From Novosphingobium guangzhouense (GTDB lineage Bacteria; Pseudomonadota; Alphaproteobacteria; Sphingomonadales; Sphingomonadaceae), in NCBI RefSeq assembly GCF_002896965.1, contig NZ_LYMM01000045.1, forward strand, positions 1 to 49,266: 49,266 bases of DNA, in the 5' to 3' direction. Each line of letters begins with the position of its first letter. Positions within the stretch are counted from its first letter, which is position 1. The translations under genes were made by a program, and so were the position numbers. A model generated the notes under the pieces. The model was not told where the DNA came from, ran no database searches, and saw only the letters and a list, made by a program, of their open reading frames with translations. Below are positions 42,032 to 49,266 of the stretch, piece by piece.

Positions 42032-43480
42032 ATGGCGGCGATAGACATGGGCGGCGCGCCTTCTGGTGTGGAGTACGGCGGCAAGGTCAACATGGCCTTC
42101 GTCGCCATGATCGTGGCAGTGGCGACGATCGGCGGCTTCATGTTCGGGTACGACAGCGGGGTCATCAACGGCACGCAGGACGGGCTGGAGAGCGCCTTCG
42201 ACCTTTCCGCACTGGGCACCGGGCTCAACGTGGGCGCGATCCTGCTGGGCTGCGCAGTGGGCGCTTTCGTGGCGGGTCGCCTCGCCGACGTCTGGGGCCG
42301 CCGCAGCGTGATGATGATCGGCGCGGCGCTGTTCGTCGTCAGCGCACTGGGCGCGGGCGCGGCAACAAGTTCGCTGCTGTTCATCATCGCCCGCTTCATC
42401 GGCGGCGTCGGCGTCGGCGCGGCAAGCGTGCTGGCGCCGGTCTACATCAGCGAAGTCACTCCCGCATCAATCCGCGGACGGCTTTCCAGCCTGCAGCAGA
42501 TCATGATCATCACCGGCCTGACCGGCGCTTTCGTGGCCAACTGGGCACTGGCGCGCCATGCAGGGTCCAGCACCGACCCGCTGTGGCTTGACCTGCCCGC
42601 CTGGCGCTGGATGTTCTGGATGCAGGTGATCCCGGCCGTGATCTACCTTGTGGCGCTGTTCCTGATCCCGGAAAGCCCGCGCTTCCTTGTCGCCTGCGGG
42701 CGCGAGGCAGAGGCGCAGGCGGTGCTTACCCGCATCTTCGGCGCGGAAACCGCCGCCAAGATGATCGCCGACATCCGTGCCAGCCTGCTTGCCATCGCAG
42801 CCGACCACCACCGCCCCAGCTTCGCCGACCTCAAGGACCCTGCCACCGGCCGCCTGCGCAAGCTGGTCTGGGCGGGCATCGGCCTTGCCGTGTTCCAGCA
42901 GCTGGTCGGCATCAACATCGTGTTCTATTACGGCGCGGTGCTGTGGCAGTCGGTCGGCTTTTCCGAAAGCGATGCGCTGCTGATCAACATCCTGTCGGGC
43001 ACGCTTTCGATCCTGGCCTGCCTTGTCACCGTGCTGCTGATCGACAAGCTGGGCCGCAAGCCGCTGCTGCTGGTGGGCTCTGCGGGCATGGCAGTGACGC
43101 TGGGCACGATGGCGGTGTGCTTTGCCAGCGGCAGCTTCGTGGACGGCCACCTGACCCTTTCCGACCAGACCGGCACGGTAGCGCTGATCGCGGCCAACGC
43201 CTATGTGGTGTTCTTCAACGTCAGCTGGGGGCCGGTCATGTGGGTGATGCTGGGAGAAATGTTCCCCAACCAGATTCGCGGCTCCGCACTGGCGGTATCG
43301 GGCTTTGCCCAGTGGATCGCCAATTTCGGTATCTCGGTCAGCTTCCCGGCGATGGCCGCCGGGCTTGGCCTGCCGTTGACTTACGGGTTCTATGCGTTGA
43401 GCGCGTTCCTCTCGTTCTTCTTCGTACGTGCCATGGTCACCGAGACGCGCGGCCGCACGCTTGAGGAGATGGCGGCTTGA
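42032..43480 (+). CDS. MFS sugar porter (XylE-like)
   Basis: A 482-residue, 12-helix proton-coupled sugar transporter. Sugar-porter motifs are all present: FGYDSGVINGTQ in helix 1, DVWGRRSVMM, PESPRFLV, FQQLVGINIVFYYG in helix 7, DKLGRKPLLL, and ETRGRTLEEM at the end. It resembles the XylE/GalP group; D-xylose is the likely cargo from context. AGAGGA lies 9 bases before the ATG. A second ATG at 42047 is possible. Confidence 0.92.
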   Translation: MAAIDMGGAPSGVEYGGKVNMAFVAMIVAVATIGGFMFGYDSGVINGTQDGLESAFDLSALGTGLNVGAILLGCAVGAFVAGRLADVWGRRSVMMIGAALFVVSALGAGAATSSLLFIIARFIGGVGVGAASVLAPVYISEVTPASIRGRLSSLQQIMIITGLTGAFVANWALARHAGSSTDPLWLDLPAWRWMFWMQVIPAVIYLVALFLIPESPRFLVACGREAEAQAVLTRIFGAETAAKMIADIRASLLAIAADHHRPSFADLKDPATGRLRKLVWAGIGLAVFQQLVGINIVFYYGAVLWQSVGFSESDALLINILSGTLSILACLVTVLLIDKLGRKPLLLVGSAGMAVTLGTMAVCFASGSFVDGHLTLSDQTGTVALIAANAYVVFFNVSWGPVMWVMLGEMFPNQIRGSALAVSGFAQWIANFGISVSFPAMAAGLGLPLTYGFYALSAFLSFFFVRAMVTETRGRTLEEMAA

Positions 43481-44304
43481 TCCAGCTGCGTTCGGGCAGC
43501 AGCGAAGCCACGCTGCTGCCGCATCTGGGCGGATCGATCGGCTCCTTCGCGGTCGGGGGCAGGGATATCCTGCGCCCGACTTCTGCGGCCGCCGAAAGCC
43601 CGCTGGACGCCGCCTGCTTCCCGCTGGTGCCTTACGCCAACCGCATCGCCGACGGGCGATTCTCCTTCGCCGGAGAGGATTACGCCGTGCCCCAGAACGT
43701 CGCGGGCTTCGAGCACCCGATCCACGGCCTTGGCTGGATCATGCCGTGGATGGTCCGCGCCGAAGATACCGACCGCGCCGTGCTTGCCTGCATCCATGCG
43801 GCCGACGCGCACTGGCCCTGGGACTGGATGGCGACGCAGACTTTCGTGCTGGAAGACGGCGCCCTGCATGTGACGCTGGAGGTCGTAAACCGGTCAGACC
43901 GCGCCATGCCCTGCGCGCTGGGCCAGCACCCCTACTTCGTACGCGAACCCGGTGCGCAGGTGACCTTCGCCGCGCAAGGGGTCTGGCTGAGCGACGCGCG
44001 GATGATCCCCAGCGTTACCGCACCTGCCGATACCTTCGGAGACTTCGCAGGCGGAGCGGTGCCCGATCCGGTGATGCTCACCGACAACTGCTGGTTCGGC
44101 TGGCAGGGTGAAGCGCGGCTGGGAACCGTCAAAGTGACCGCGCCCCAGGCCGGGTTCGTGCACCTCTACGCCCCGCCGGGAGAGGATTTCATGTGCATCG
44201 AGCCCACCACGGCGATGCCCGATGCTTTCGGGCGGGCGGAGGGCGGCATGACCGCGCTGGAGCCCGATGAAACGCTGGCCATGACGATGGTGGTGCGGGC
44301 GTAG
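43477..44304 (+). CDS. Aldose 1-epimerase (mutarotase)
   Basis: A 275-residue galactose-mutarotase-fold enzyme. The active-site His pair is visible in HPIHGLGWIMPW and LGQHPYFV, and the Glu in MCIEPTT. It equilibrates alpha and beta anomers of the sugar entering the cell, which speeds oxidation by XylB. The start is TTG at 43477 overlapping the MFS stop (TTGA), with GAGGAG 8 bases upstream, so translation is coupled. It is distinct in sequence from the epimerase-like gene at 24739. Last gene of the rightward run. Confidence 0.88.
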   Translation: MIQLRSGSSEATLLPHLGGSIGSFAVGGRDILRPTSAAAESPLDAACFPLVPYANRIADGRFSFAGEDYAVPQNVAGFEHPIHGLGWIMPWMVRAEDTDRAVLACIHAADAHWPWDWMATQTFVLEDGALHVTLEVVNRSDRAMPCALGQHPYFVREPGAQVTFAAQGVWLSDARMIPSVTAPADTFGDFAGGAVPDPVMLTDNCWFGWQGEARLGTVKVTAPQAGFVHLYAPPGEDFMCIEPTTAMPDAFGRAEGGMTALEPDETLAMTMVVRA

Positions 44305-44323
44305 CGCCTGCCCCCTCGCGGGA

Positions 44324-45334
44324 TTACCCGAACCCGACGGTCCGCGCCCAGGCGCGCCACATCTCCGGCCAGATCTCCACCGGCTTGCCGATCGCGCGGC
44401 GCAGGCCGAAGCCGTGACCGCCATTGGCGAAGAAGTGCGCTTCCACCGGCACCTTGCGGGCCTTGAGCGCTGCGCGCAGGCGCACGGAGTTCTCCGCAGG
44501 CACGACATCGTCGTCCTCTGCATGGACAAGGAAATGCGGCGGCGCATCGGCCGGCACCACGCGGTCGGGCGAATGCGCGGCCTCAAGCTCGGCCGTCGGC
44601 GAAGGGCCAAGCAGCAGATTGCGCGATCCGGCATGGGCGATCGCGGGCTCCATGCTCACCACCGGATAGATCGGCGCGGCGCAGAACGGCTTGGCAGAGA
44701 GCGCATCGGCCGCATCCACGGGCTCGTAGACCTTGGCGGCGAACCGCGCACCAAGATCGGCGCAGAGGTGCCCTCCTGCGGAAAAGCCCATCGCCGCGAC
44801 GCGTTCGGGATCGATGGCGAAGTCCTTCGCGCGGTGGCGGATCAGGCGCATGGCGCGCTGCGCGTCGGCCAGCGAGGTATCCGGGCCGCTCGACCAGCCC
44901 TCGCCCGGCAGGCGGTAGAACAGGACGAAGGCAGTGAAGCCGCGCGCGGTCAGCCAGCGGGCGATCTCATAGCCTTCCTTGTCGACCACGATCCAGCGAT
45001 AGCCACCGCCCGGTGTGATCATCACCGCCGCACCGTTTGGCCGGTCGGGACGGAACACCGCCATGCGCGGACGGGTGATCCCATAGACCGCGCGGTCGGT
45101 GACAAGGGCATCGGTCGAACGCTCGTCCACCGTCTCGGTCAGCGACGCCTTAAGGCGCGCGGGGACGCCCTTGGGCCACAGATCGATGGTTTCGGTCGGC
45201 TGCGGCAGGCCGGGCGGCAGCGCTTTGGAAGCGGCGGGCGGCGGCGTCTGCGCGTTGGCTGGACTTGGGGCTCTTGCGGCAAGGCCGGCAGCGGCAAGAG
45301 AGCCTGCGATCAGGGTTCTGCGATCGAAATCCAC
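44324..45334 (-). CDS. Exported alpha/beta-hydrolase, probable acetyl-xylan esterase
   Basis: A 336-residue exported serine hydrolase. The signal (MDFDRRTLIAGSLAAAGLAA, cut near ANA-QT) has twin Arg and looks Tat-type. The oxyanion strand is TPGGGYRWIV, the nucleophile elbow GFSAGGH, and the Asp and His are in HAEDDDVVP and NGGHGFGLR. It matches the esterase family that removes acetyl groups from xylo-oligosaccharides in many xylan loci; activity on acetyl-xylan is inferred from family and context. It is downstream of the receptor on the same strand, but a strong terminator lies between. Confidence 0.85.
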   Translation of the reverse strand: MDFDRRTLIAGSLAAAGLAARAPSPANAQTPPPAASKALPPGLPQPTETIDLWPKGVPARLKASLTETVDERSTDALVTDRAVYGITRPRMAVFRPDRPNGAAVMITPGGGYRWIVVDKEGYEIARWLTARGFTAFVLFYRLPGEGWSSGPDTSLADAQRAMRLIRHRAKDFAIDPERVAAMGFSAGGHLCADLGARFAAKVYEPVDAADALSAKPFCAAPIYPVVSMEPAIAHAGSRNLLLGPSPTAELEAAHSPDRVVPADAPPHFLVHAEDDDVVPAENSVRLRAALKARKVPVEAHFFANGGHGFGLRRAIGKPVEIWPEMWRAWARTVGFG

Positions 45335-45353
45335 ATCAGGCTCCCATGGGAAA

Positions 45354-45397
45354 CAAAAAGGAGCGGGGTCCGCGGGCCGAAGCCCGCGAACCCCGCC
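45354..45397 (-). terminator. Terminator after the TonB-dependent receptor
   Basis: On the minus strand GCGGGGTTCGCGGGC, loop TTCG, GCCCGCGGACCCCGC, then TCCTTTTTG. A very strong stem, 15 pairs with one mismatch, and a U-run. Confidence 0.9.
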
Positions 45398-45410
45398 TTA
45401 GTGGAGGAGA

Positions 45411-48311
45411 TCAGATCTTCGCGCGCGCGCCGAACAGGATCGTGCGCCCGAAGTGATTGTTTTCGTAGCTGCGCGTCGCGTAGACGTCGTTGAAGCGATA
45501 GCGATACTCGTCCGTCAGGTTGTTGCCGTCGATCGACAGCTCCAGCCATTCGGTCGCCTTGTAGCGGATCGCTGCATCGACGCTGGTGTACGAACCGTAA
45601 CCTTCGAAGATGTTGCCCGTGGCGCTGGTGGCATCCACGAACGGACCGCGATAGCTGACCGAACCACGGATCGAGAACTTGCCGTCGTCGTAGTACAGCG
45701 TGGCGTTCCATGCCTTCTTCGACACACCCAGCAGCGTCTGGTTGTAGATCTGCGAGACGCCGCTCAGGCCGCACGCGTTGGTGGTTGCGTTACGGGTGCA
45801 GGCCGAAACGGCAGGACCGGTGATGGTGTAGTCCGCATCGCTGTCGATGAAGGTGGCGTTGCCCTGGAAGCCGGTGTGGCTGAGGATGCCCGGCAGGAAG
45901 GTGAAGGGCATCTGCAGCGCGATTTCCACGCCCTTCAGCGTCGCACCTTCGCCGTTCACCTGCGTCGACACCACATAGACCTGGTTGGGATCATAATTGA
46001 TGTACGCGGGCGTGCTGGCGCCAAGGACCGAACGGTCGAAGCCCATCGCAGGCAGCGTCGATTCATACGAGCCGGCAACCGGGAAGCTCTCGATCTTCTT
46101 CACGAAGCCGGCCACCGAGAACAGCGCCTGCGGAGCGAAGTACCATTCGACCGAAAGGTCGAAGTTGGTCGCGCGATAGGGCTTGAGTTCGGGGTTGCCG
46201 AAGGTGATGCGGTAGTTGAAGCCGTCCACCGAACCGCCCGGATTCAGGTTGCCCAGCGAAGGACGGGTGATGACCTTAGCGATGGCGCCGCGTAGGATCA
46301 CGTCGCGGTGCGGGTAGAACGCCAGGTTCATCGCCGGCAGCCAGTCGTCGTAGCTGCGCTCGACGGTCTTGGCGATGCCCGCCGTGTAGCCGGTGGAAAC
46401 CTGGTTGGTGTGGGCATAGCGCATGCCCGCGTTGCCCGCGTATTCGAGGCCGAAGATCTCACCCTTCACGTCGAACTGCACGTAGCCGCCCGAAGTCGTC
46501 TCGCGCACCTGACGGTTGTTGCCCAGATCCTCCACCGCGGTGCGGCCGTAGAGGTTGGTGTAGGCGGCCGCCTTGGCGATATCGGCCACCAGCCACTGGT
46601 TGGTGGTGCCGCTCGGCTGGCCGGCATCGCCAAGGTTGATCAGCTGCGAGATGTCCGAAGTCACCGGCAGGCCGTAGACGCTGGACGAACAGGTCACGGT
46701 GCCAAGGATCAGGTCCTGCGTGCCGTTGGCGCCGCAAGCCGCCGTGTCGCGCTGGAACAGCTGGGTGCGGAAGTCATAGCGACGCCACACCGCGCCCGCC
46801 TTCACCGTGAGACCATCGGTCATGTCCCACTCGGTACGCAGCTGCGCGGTCTTGAACTTGTTCTTCACATACGAAGGACGATCGCGGATTTCAGCGAGCT
46901 GGAAGTTCGCCGGATCGGTAACGTCGAGGCCATAGCTCAGTACCGGCGACTTCATGTCAGAATAGTCGTAGCTGAAGCCGTTGGCGTTTTTGTTGTCGTA
47001 GGCGAAAGTCGTCTCGACCGGGATGTCCGCGTTCGACTGCGACATGCCGCCCAGCGCAGTGAAGCGGAAGGTGTCGCTGATCTCCTGGTCCCAGGTCGCG
47101 CCGACCTGCCAGAACTCGGTTTCCGACTTGCGCAGGTAGCTTTCGGTGCGGACATAGGCGTTATTGAAGGTCGCGCTGACCATGTTGCCGTTGTCGTCGT
47201 AGACCGGGTCCACCACGTCGAAGCGGCGCTCGTTCGAACGGGCAAGCACTTCAAGCCACTGTTCGGCACGGGTTTCCTTGAACGAGGAATAGAGCCCGTC
47301 GATCGAGAACTTGGTCTTGTCGCTGAGCTCGAACTGGATCGAGCCGGTCAGGCCAAGACGGCGGCGGTCGTGCTCGACCACGCCGTAGCGCGGAATGCGC
47401 GGGTGGAACGAAAGCGCAGCCTCATCGCACGATGCCGAAGGACGGTAGCCACCGCCGCTGCTGACCGGGTTGCCGCCGCTCGGCCCGACGTCCGAATAGA
47501 AGCACGGATTGCCGTTGACCGAATTGAAATAGGCCTGCGACCAGCGGACGGAGTTGTTGCCGCTTTCGATCGTGTCGGTGTGCGAATAAGCGGCCGAAAG
47601 ATTGACGCCGAACGTGCCCGCATCGTTGCGCCAGGACAGCAGGCCGGCGATGCGCGGACCAACGTTTTCGGACAGGTCGTTGTACGAACCCTGGACGTTG
47701 AGAACGGCGGTCAGGCCCTTCTTGCCCGCCAGCGGGTTGCCGGTGTTGAGATCGACCACCGCGCCCAGCGAACCTTCGTCGAGGCTGGCTTCTGCAGTCT
47801 TGTGGACGACGAGGCTGCTGAACAGTTCCGAGGCGAAGACGTTGAAGTCGAACGCGCGGTCACGGTTGGCCGAAGCGCCGTCGGAACTGGTTGCGATCGT
47901 TTCCAGACCGTTCACGCGCACGCGGGTGAACTGCGCGCCCAGGCCGCGAACGGTGATCGCACGACCTTCGCCGCCGTCCTTCTGAATCGAGATGCCGGGA
48001 ATGCGCTGCAGCGATTCGGCAAGGTTCTGATCGGGGAACTTGGCCATGTCCTCGGCCACGACTGCATCGACCGCCGAGATCGAATCGCGCTTCACGTTGA
48101 GCGCGGCCTGCAGCGACTGGCGGAAACCGGTGACGATGATGTCGTTGGCACTGGCGGCCTCATCCGCAGGCGCAGGCGCAGGCGCAGCCACATCGGTCGC
48201 GTCCTGCTGTGCGGGCGCCGCATCCTGCGCCATCGCCGCCGAGGAAACGAGTGCGCTGCCCGCAAACAGGGCAGCCTTCAAAAGCGAAATTCCGGTAACA
48301 TGCTGGCGCAT
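45411..48311 (-). CDS. TonB-dependent outer-membrane receptor
   Basis: A 966-residue receptor. The signal peptide is cut near AMA-QD (residue 29). An Ala/Pro/Asp linker is followed by the TonB box DIIVTG (57-62), the plug domain (about 75-185, ending near LFSSLVVHKTAEASL), and a 22-strand barrel whose last strand ends ENNHFGRTILFGARAKI. Large receptors of this kind in sphingomonads import oligosaccharides; next to GH43 and the esterase, xylan fragments are the likely ligand. Energy would come from the TonB/ExbB/ExbD set at 9.9-12.5 kb. No SusD-like partner is present, as usual for Proteobacteria. Confidence 0.93.
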   Translation of the reverse strand: MRQHVTGISLLKAALFAGSALVSSAAMAQDAAPAQQDATDVAAPAPAPADEAASANDIIVTGFRQSLQAALNVKRDSISAVDAVVAEDMAKFPDQNLAESLQRIPGISIQKDGGEGRAITVRGLGAQFTRVRVNGLETIATSSDGASANRDRAFDFNVFASELFSSLVVHKTAEASLDEGSLGAVVDLNTGNPLAGKKGLTAVLNVQGSYNDLSENVGPRIAGLLSWRNDAGTFGVNLSAAYSHTDTIESGNNSVRWSQAYFNSVNGNPCFYSDVGPSGGNPVSSGGGYRPSASCDEAALSFHPRIPRYGVVEHDRRRLGLTGSIQFELSDKTKFSIDGLYSSFKETRAEQWLEVLARSNERRFDVVDPVYDDNGNMVSATFNNAYVRTESYLRKSETEFWQVGATWDQEISDTFRFTALGGMSQSNADIPVETTFAYDNKNANGFSYDYSDMKSPVLSYGLDVTDPANFQLAEIRDRPSYVKNKFKTAQLRTEWDMTDGLTVKAGAVWRRYDFRTQLFQRDTAACGANGTQDLILGTVTCSSSVYGLPVTSDISQLINLGDAGQPSGTTNQWLVADIAKAAAYTNLYGRTAVEDLGNNRQVRETTSGGYVQFDVKGEIFGLEYAGNAGMRYAHTNQVSTGYTAGIAKTVERSYDDWLPAMNLAFYPHRDVILRGAIAKVITRPSLGNLNPGGSVDGFNYRITFGNPELKPYRATNFDLSVEWYFAPQALFSVAGFVKKIESFPVAGSYESTLPAMGFDRSVLGASTPAYINYDPNQVYVVSTQVNGEGATLKGVEIALQMPFTFLPGILSHTGFQGNATFIDSDADYTITGPAVSACTRNATTNACGLSGVSQIYNQTLLGVSKKAWNATLYYDDGKFSIRGSVSYRGPFVDATSATGNIFEGYGSYTSVDAAIRYKATEWLELSIDGNNLTDEYRYRFNDVYATRSYENNHFGRTILFGARAKI

Positions 48312-48346
48312 GGCAACATCCCCTCACGACCCCATCGGGCCAATAA

Positions 48347-48360
48347 TGATACCGGTGTCA
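48347..48360. promoter_or_regulatory. Operator-like palindrome before the receptor gene
   Basis: TGATACCGGTGTCA, a 14-base palindrome around ACCGGT with one mismatched pair, 36-49 bases before the receptor ATG. The ten bases ACCGGTGTCA recur exactly at 48485-48494. The pattern resembles LacI-family operators but differs from the AGCGCT class at 33386 and 37467. Confidence 0.55.
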
Positions 48361-48480
48361 GAAGGAAGCGCGGCTAACGCGCGCATTGTTCCGGCACCTC
48401 TACTCCCGCCCCTGTAAGGAGCACCTCAGACGACCTCCAAAATCGCCGCACCCGCTCCGAAGATCATCCTTGCGATCCTT

Positions 48481-48494
48481 GGTAACCGGTGTCA
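48481..48494. promoter_or_regulatory. Second copy of the operator-like palindrome
   Basis: GGTAACCGGTGTCA, sharing ACCGGTGTCA with the site at 48347-48360, in the same orientation and 134 bases away. It lies 60-73 bases before the cupin ATG, so the pair flanks the divergent promoter region. Confidence 0.5.
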
Positions 48495-48553
48495 TCAATA
48501 TGTGCAGCAGTGAGGTCGCGGTGTCAAGAACCTCTGCTCACGGGAGATCGGCC

Positions 48554-49000
48554 ATGAAAAACGGCGCGCAAAAATTCGTATTTCTGCTTATATATCTGAT
48601 ACTTGGAGTGAATGCGCAAAGCATTGCAGCGGCGGCGGCGCCACCGATGGCGGTGATCGATGAGCGCGACACCGTGCGCGACGAGGCCCCTCCGCACGGT
48701 GCAATCGGGATGAGCACCGCCTATCGTATTTCCGACGCCGCGCCGCCGCCACGCACCATGGAATTCCGTCGCCGCGTGCTGCACAAGGGTGCCGCCATCG
48801 GCGAACATCCCATCGCGCATGACGAAGTTTACTACGTACTTTCAGGCCAGGGCGAAGTGCTGTCCGATGGCAAGCGGGCGAAGCTGACCCCGGGCATGAC
48901 GGCCTACCTTTACGACGGTGCCGTGGTGGGCATCTGGCAGCGCGGTGATGAACCGCTTTCGCTGGTGATCGCCTATCCGAACCCGCCCGTGAAACCTTGA
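48554..49000 (+). CDS. Exported cupin-domain protein
   Basis: A 148-residue protein with an N-terminal signal (MKNGAQKFVFLLIYLILGVN, cut near SIAAAAA) and a single cupin barrel. The metal-ligand motif is EHPIAHDEVYYVLSGQGEVL, followed by LTPGMTAYLYDGAVVGIW. GGGAG stands 7 bases before the ATG. It is divergent from the receptor gene and shares its two ACCGGT palindromes. Periplasmic cupins may bind or isomerise sugars or oxidise small acids; no specific reaction can be assigned. Confidence 0.8.
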   Translation: MKNGAQKFVFLLIYLILGVNAQSIAAAAAPPMAVIDERDTVRDEAPPHGAIGMSTAYRISDAAPPPRTMEFRRRVLHKGAAIGEHPIAHDEVYYVLSGQGEVLSDGKRAKLTPGMTAYLYDGAVVGIWQRGDEPLSLVIAYPNPPVKP

Positions 49001-49025
49001 CATTTATAACCATATAGGCTATATG
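48997..49025 (+). promoter_or_regulatory. Strong sigma-70-type promoter overlapping the cupin stop codon
   Basis: TTGACA, 17 bases, TATATG. The -10 lies inside a perfect palindrome CCATATA-G-G-C-TATATGG (49010-49026). No recognisable gene follows in the 235 bases left in the window. Confidence 0.5.
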
Positions 49026-49266
49026 GCCCAGCATCCGGGGTGACGAGGTACACGTCGCCCCGGTGTATCGGGTCGGCGTCGTGGGCCGGGATGCGGTTTC
49101 AAAAGCCGTGATCACGCACCCCACGCGTTCGTTCGAAGACCCGGACCGTCCTCTCGGCTTCTGGAAAGGTGGCATCTGCCTGATCCTGCGACATACGGCG
49201 GGACATCGGATGTCCTATCCCGGATGACCCATGGCCGCTCAAGACGCGAACCCTGACGTCGGTCAT
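49001..49266. other. Unassigned right edge with leader-like hairpin
   Basis: A hairpin (CCGGGGTGACG at 49035-49045 pairing with CGTCGCCCCGG at 49053-49063, one G-U pair) follows the promoter above. A rightward frame could start at GTG 49063 and run 56 codons to 49233, and a leftward frame of 55 codons starts at the last base. Neither resembles a protein I know, so no gene is called. Confidence 0.4.

Noticed and set aside
46308..48377. Rightward frame of 689 codons opposite the receptor gene
   Set aside because: Very long but antisense to an unambiguous TonB-dependent receptor; sequence is Arg/Val/Asp/His-rich without domains, typical of a GC-driven shadow.
49063..49233. Short rightward frame starting GTG after the hairpin
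   Set aside because: The GTG is the last base of a stable hairpin with no free ribosome-binding site; 56 codons of unrecognised sequence. Kept only as part of the edge description.

Overview
The window is high-GC DNA from an alphaproteobacterium, most likely a sphingomonad (Novosphingobium/Sphingobium type; this is inference from gene content). Supporting evidence is a MipZ-type division ATPase, a cold-shock protein with a long Gly-rich N-terminus, a TonB/ExbB/ExbD/ExbD cluster, a large TonB-dependent receptor, Caulobacter-like xylose-oxidation proteins and frequent GTG/TTG starts. I see no rRNA, tRNA, CRISPR array, transposase, integrase or phage gene.

Layout. 1-5.7 kb: 5' end of a cold-shock gene (minus), a small phosphatase-like protein, then a nitrogen module on the minus strand (glnK-amtB plus a second PII gene) behind a near-perfect sigma-54 promoter, an EEP-fold hydrolase and prfC. 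5.9-9.8 kb: phosphomannomutase/phosphoglucomutase and an Lhr-like DEXH helicase. 9.9-12.5 kb: tonB-exbB-exbD-exbD (minus), the energy source for TonB-dependent uptake. 12.9-17.8 kb: an exported orphan protein, hom, a small exported protein read leftward, glpX and prs. 18-20.3 kb: an AraC regulator, a HisN-type phosphatase and a gamma-glutamylcyclotransferase-like gene. 20.4-24.7 kb: rpmI-rplT and pheS-pheT. 24.7-28.5 kb: an aldose-epimerase-like gene, an SDR, a J-domain protein with mipZ (minus), and panC. 28.6-31.9 kb: a CsgG-like exported protein, a 48-residue exported peptide and a two-component system.

31.9-49.0 kb is a dense carbohydrate-utilization locus that reads as a programme for acetylated glucurono(arabino)xylan. 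A TonB-dependent receptor would import oligosaccharides. A Tat-exported GH43 glycosidase and a Tat-exported esterase would trim them. An MFS sugar porter would bring in the monosaccharide. XylB (xylose dehydrogenase), XylC (lactonase) and XylX (2-keto-3-deoxy-pentonate dehydratase) are three of the five Weimberg-pathway enzymes. UxaC, UxuB and UxaA process hexuronates. A LacI regulator sits in the middle. Two operator-like palindrome classes are visible: TGNNAGCGCTNNCA in front of uxaA/uxaC and GH43, and a TGNNACCGGTNNCA type occurring twice between the receptor and a divergent periplasmic cupin gene. xylD, xylA and uxuA are not in the window.

Most of the window is ordinary housekeeping. The points most worth a second look are the two operator classes of the xylan locus, the mixed uronate branch, the 48-residue exported peptide next to the two-component system, and the promoter-palindrome-hairpin block after the cupin gene.
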